A stretch of 7,006 nucleotides of DNA from Flavobacterium sp. (GTDB lineage: Bacteria > Bacteroidota > Bacteroidia > Flavobacteriales > Flavobacteriaceae), in NCBI GenBank assembly GCA_030152225.1, contig JASLHL010000188.1, positions 1 to 7,006 of the forward strand, read 5' to 3'. The notes beneath the pieces were generated by a model. It saw only the letters and a list, made by a program, of their open reading frames with translations. It had not been told where the DNA came from and did no database searches. The position numbers and the translations under genes are program-made. Positions 5,019-7,006 of the stretch are shown here, piece by piece. How positions within the stretch are numbered: the stretch's first letter is position 1; each line of letters begins with the position of its first letter.

Positions 5019-5921
5019 ATGGCAAAAGCAATCAAAAAACAAGCTTTAGGAAGAGGATTGTCAGCGTTGTTAAAGGACCCCGATAATGATATCAAGTCCA
5101 TTGACGATACAAATGCTGATAAAGTTGTGGGGAATATCATTGAATTGGATGTAGAAGCAATTGAAATAAATCCTTTTCAGCCTCGTACAAATTTTAATGA
5201 AGAGTCTTTGCAAGAGTTGGCAAGTAGTATTCGCGAACTCGGCGTGATTCAACCTATTACGGTTCGAAAAATTGACTTTAATAAATATCAGTTAATTTCA
5301 GGGGAAAGAAGGTTAAGAGCTTCTAAAATAGCTGGCTTATCCACGATTCCTGCTTATATTCGCATCGCAAACGACAATGATTCCCTTGTCATGGCTTTGG
5401 TTGAAAATATTCAACGCCACGATTTGGATCCCATTGAGATTGCCATGTCCTATCAGCGTTTGATGGAGGAAATTAGCTTGACACAAGAACAAGTGAGCGA
5501 TCGCGTAGGTAAAAAGCGTTCAACAATCGCCAATTACTTGCGTTTATTGCGATTAGATCCCATTATTCAAACGGGAATCCGAGATGGTTTTATTACCATG
5601 GGGCACGGTAGAGCGATTATTAACATCGACGATTTAGACGTACAAACGGATATCTATCACAAGATTATCTTGGAAAATTTATCCGTGCGCGATACAGAAG
5701 CTTTGGTGAAAAAATATCAAGAAGGGGATAAAGCAGCGGGACAGGTAAAAGCCCAACCCAAAGCCCAACCTGCAGTACCAGAAACGTATAGGCAATCTTT
5801 TGGAAAGTTTTTTGGCGCTAAAGTTGATATTAAAGCCAACCACAATGGAAAAGGAAAAATCACCATTCCCTTTTACTCAGAAGAAGATTTAGATCGTATT
5901 ATCAAACTTTTAGAAAAGTAG
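5019..5921 (+). CDS. parB: Chromosome-partitioning CTPase and parS-binding protein ParB/Spo0J
   Basis: Predicted 300-residue ParB that loads on parS near the origin, slides as a CTP-dependent clamp and stimulates ParA. Order of parts: an N-terminal basic ParA-contact box KKQALGRGLSALL (6-18); the ParB/Srx nucleotide-binding domain with NPFQPR (51-56) and the CTP motif GERRLRAS (95-102); ENIQRHDLDPIE (129-140); a helix-turn-helix LTQEQVSDRVGKKRSTI (154-170) followed by NYLRLLRL; GHGRAI (195-200); a linker of about 235-256 with the short duplication KAQPKAQP; and a C-terminal dimerisation segment from FGKFFGAK (261-268) to the end. Length and domain order are normal. The last base of its TAG stop is the first base of the next gene's GTG start. 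No parS-like palindrome containing CACGTG is seen in the window. Confidence 0.97.
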   Translation: MAKAIKKQALGRGLSALLKDPDNDIKSIDDTNADKVVGNIIELDVEAIEINPFQPRTNFNEESLQELASSIRELGVIQPITVRKIDFNKYQLISGERRLRASKIAGLSTIPAYIRIANDNDSLVMALVENIQRHDLDPIEIAMSYQRLMEEISLTQEQVSDRVGKKRSTIANYLRLLRLDPIIQTGIRDGFITMGHGRAIINIDDLDVQTDIYHKIILENLSVRDTEALVKKYQEGDKAAGQVKAQPKAQPAVPETYRQSFGKFFGAKVDIKANHNGKGKITIPFYSEEDLDRIIKLLEK

Positions 5922-6517
5922 TGAGAAGTAAAGTTATATGGATAATTATTTTCAGTACCTTTTTTCATCTAGCAGGTTTTGCTCAAGAAGAAGACGTACT
6001 TGAAAAGGATAGTAAAAAAGAAAAGAGAACCAAAGAGGTTGTTTACAAACCGATTGATCCTGTTGCACCTTCTCGTGCAGCATTCTATACTACAATTGTT
6101 CCTGGTTTGGGACAGATTTACAACCGAAAGTATTGGAAAGTACCGCTAGTGTATGCTGGAATTGGTATTCCTGTTTACTTTTGGGCGGATAATCAACGCA
6201 ATTATGATCGTTATCGAAACGAGTATAAAAACCGCTTGCAAGGTAAAATAGACCAAACGGACGAAACACTAGCAGGACTAGATGAAGAACGCTTGTTAGA
6301 TGGTCAAAATTTTTACCGCAAGAATAGGGACCTATCCGTGGTTATCGCCATCGGGTTTTATGTCTTAAGTATTGTAGACGCCAATGTTGATGCGCACTTA
6401 ATGCAGTTTAATGTCAATGAAAACTTGACGATTAAACCCGTTATTGAGTTCGATCAAAAGAGTTTAACGCAACAACAACAATATCAATACGCGATTAACG
6501 TACAGTATCGCTTTTAA
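5921..6517 (+). CDS. DUF5683 family envelope protein
   Basis: Predicted 198-residue protein of unknown function that commonly sits between parB and dapB in Bacteroidota. Residues 1-21 look like a signal peptide (RSK, hydrophobic stretch, GFAQ). A charged linker EEDVLEKDSKKEKR (23-36) follows, then the family core beginning PSRAAFYTTIVPGLGQIYN (50-68). The hydrophobic segments near 72-88 and 138-152 are probably membrane helices. The protein ends in YRF, an aromatic terminus also seen in outer-membrane proteins, so location is ambiguous. The start is a GTG overlapping the parB stop (TAGTG); the nearby ATG at 5938 is out of frame, and GTG gives a proper signal peptide. That overlap implies translation coupled to parB. 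I do not know its biochemical role; context alone does not prove a role in segregation. Confidence 0.85.
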   Translation: MRSKVIWIIIFSTFFHLAGFAQEEDVLEKDSKKEKRTKEVVYKPIDPVAPSRAAFYTTIVPGLGQIYNRKYWKVPLVYAGIGIPVYFWADNQRNYDRYRNEYKNRLQGKIDQTDETLAGLDEERLLDGQNFYRKNRDLSVVIAIGFYVLSIVDANVDAHLMQFNVNENLTIKPVIEFDQKSLTQQQQYQYAINVQYRF

Positions 6518-6531
6518 TTCAAACGTAATTT

Positions 6532-7006
6532 ATGAAAATAGCATTGCTAGGCTATGGCAAAATGGGTAAAATCATTGAGCGCATCGCTGTAGAAAGAGGA
6601 CATGCCATCGTTTATACCAAACAGCGCAATCAAACAACAGGAAGCTTAACAGAAGCTGAGGTTGCGATTGATTTTAGCGTGCCTTCCATTGCCGTTGACA
6701 ACATCAAAGAAGCGTTGGCTGCGGGAATTCCTGTAGTAAGTGGTACAACGGGGTGGTTGGAGCAATATAGCGAGGTTGTGGACTTTTGCCAAGCACAAAA
6801 CAGCGCTTTTCTCTACGGGTCAAACTTTAGTTTAGGCGTTAATATTTTCTTTGAATTAAACGAGTACCTTGCCAAAATGATGCGCAATTTAGAGCAGTAT
6901 CAGGTGGAGATGCAAGAGGTACACCACACACAAAAATTAGATGCGCCTAGTGGAACAGCCATTACCTTAGCCGAGGGGATTATAGCCCATTCAAACTATG
7001 AAGGTT
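6532..7006 (+). CDS. dapB: 4-hydroxy-tetrahydrodipicolinate reductase (partial, 3' end missing)
   Basis: The first 158 residues of DapB, which reduces the DapA product with NAD(P)H in the diaminopimelate route to lysine and peptidoglycan. The nucleotide-binding motif GYGKMG (7-12) is at the N-terminus, followed by DFSVPS (47-52), SGTTGW (70-75), GSNFSLGVNIFF (96-107) and the active-site signature EVHHTQKLDAPSGTA (129-143), with the catalytic His131/His132 pair and Lys135. The gene runs off the right edge; family members in this group are about 230-240 residues, so roughly a third is missing. It lacks the inserted segment after the first strand seen in longer proteobacterial DapB, as expected for the short Bacteroidota form. 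It follows the DUF5683 gene by 14 bp, so it should be co-transcribed with parAB. Confidence 0.96.
   Translation, partial: MKIALLGYGKMGKIIERIAVERGHAIVYTKQRNQTTGSLTEAEVAIDFSVPSIAVDNIKEALAAGIPVVSGTTGWLEQYSEVVDFCQAQNSAFLYGSNFSLGVNIFFELNEYLAKMMRNLEQYQVEMQEVHHTQKLDAPSGTAITLAEGIIAHSNYEG

Overview
The window looks like chromosomal DNA of a low-GC member of the Bacteroidota, most likely family Flavobacteriaceae (the genus is not provable from this sequence; Myroides or a relative would fit). The evidence is the AT-rich coding style, the near absence of Shine-Dalgarno sites, -7 boxes resembling TAnnTTTG, the gene order parA-parB-DUF5683-dapB that is typical of this phylum, and the TonB-receptor-linked phytase.

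Left part (1-2320), all on the + strand: the last 45 codons of a probable TonB-dependent outer-membrane receptor, a hairpin, then a secreted purple-acid-phosphatase-type metallophosphoesterase. Its stop codon overlaps the start of a lipoprotein beta-propeller phytase. The set reads as a phosphate or phytate scavenging locus: the phytase takes phosphate off inositol phosphates, the phosphatase may finish the lower phosphoesters, and the receptor may import a product. A strong bidirectional terminator closes the unit.

Middle part (2321-3207): a convergent 56-codon gene on the - strand (2354-2524) for a small two-helix membrane protein, with a plausible promoter. Upstream of it lies about 600 bp of non-coding, repeat-rich DNA. 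This holds a six-run GGG heptamer block with G-quadruplex spacing, a long degenerate heptamer array bracketed by two 42-bp direct repeats, and a perfectly phased 5 x 11-bp repeat with inverted-complement copies about 50 bp downstream. Apart from the small gene, this is the least ordinary stretch of the window.

Right part (3208-7006), + strand: a single gene for a DECR1-like 2,4-dienoyl-CoA reductase (beta-oxidation of unsaturated fatty acids) with its own terminator. Then comes the chromosome-partitioning operon: parA, parB, a DUF5683 membrane or envelope protein that starts on a GTG overlapping the parB stop, and dapB (lysine and peptidoglycan precursor synthesis), which runs off the window end. 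I see no parS site, RNA gene, CRISPR array, insertion sequence or defence system. No clearly new multi-gene system is visible; the best novelty candidates are the repeat structures and the small membrane protein.
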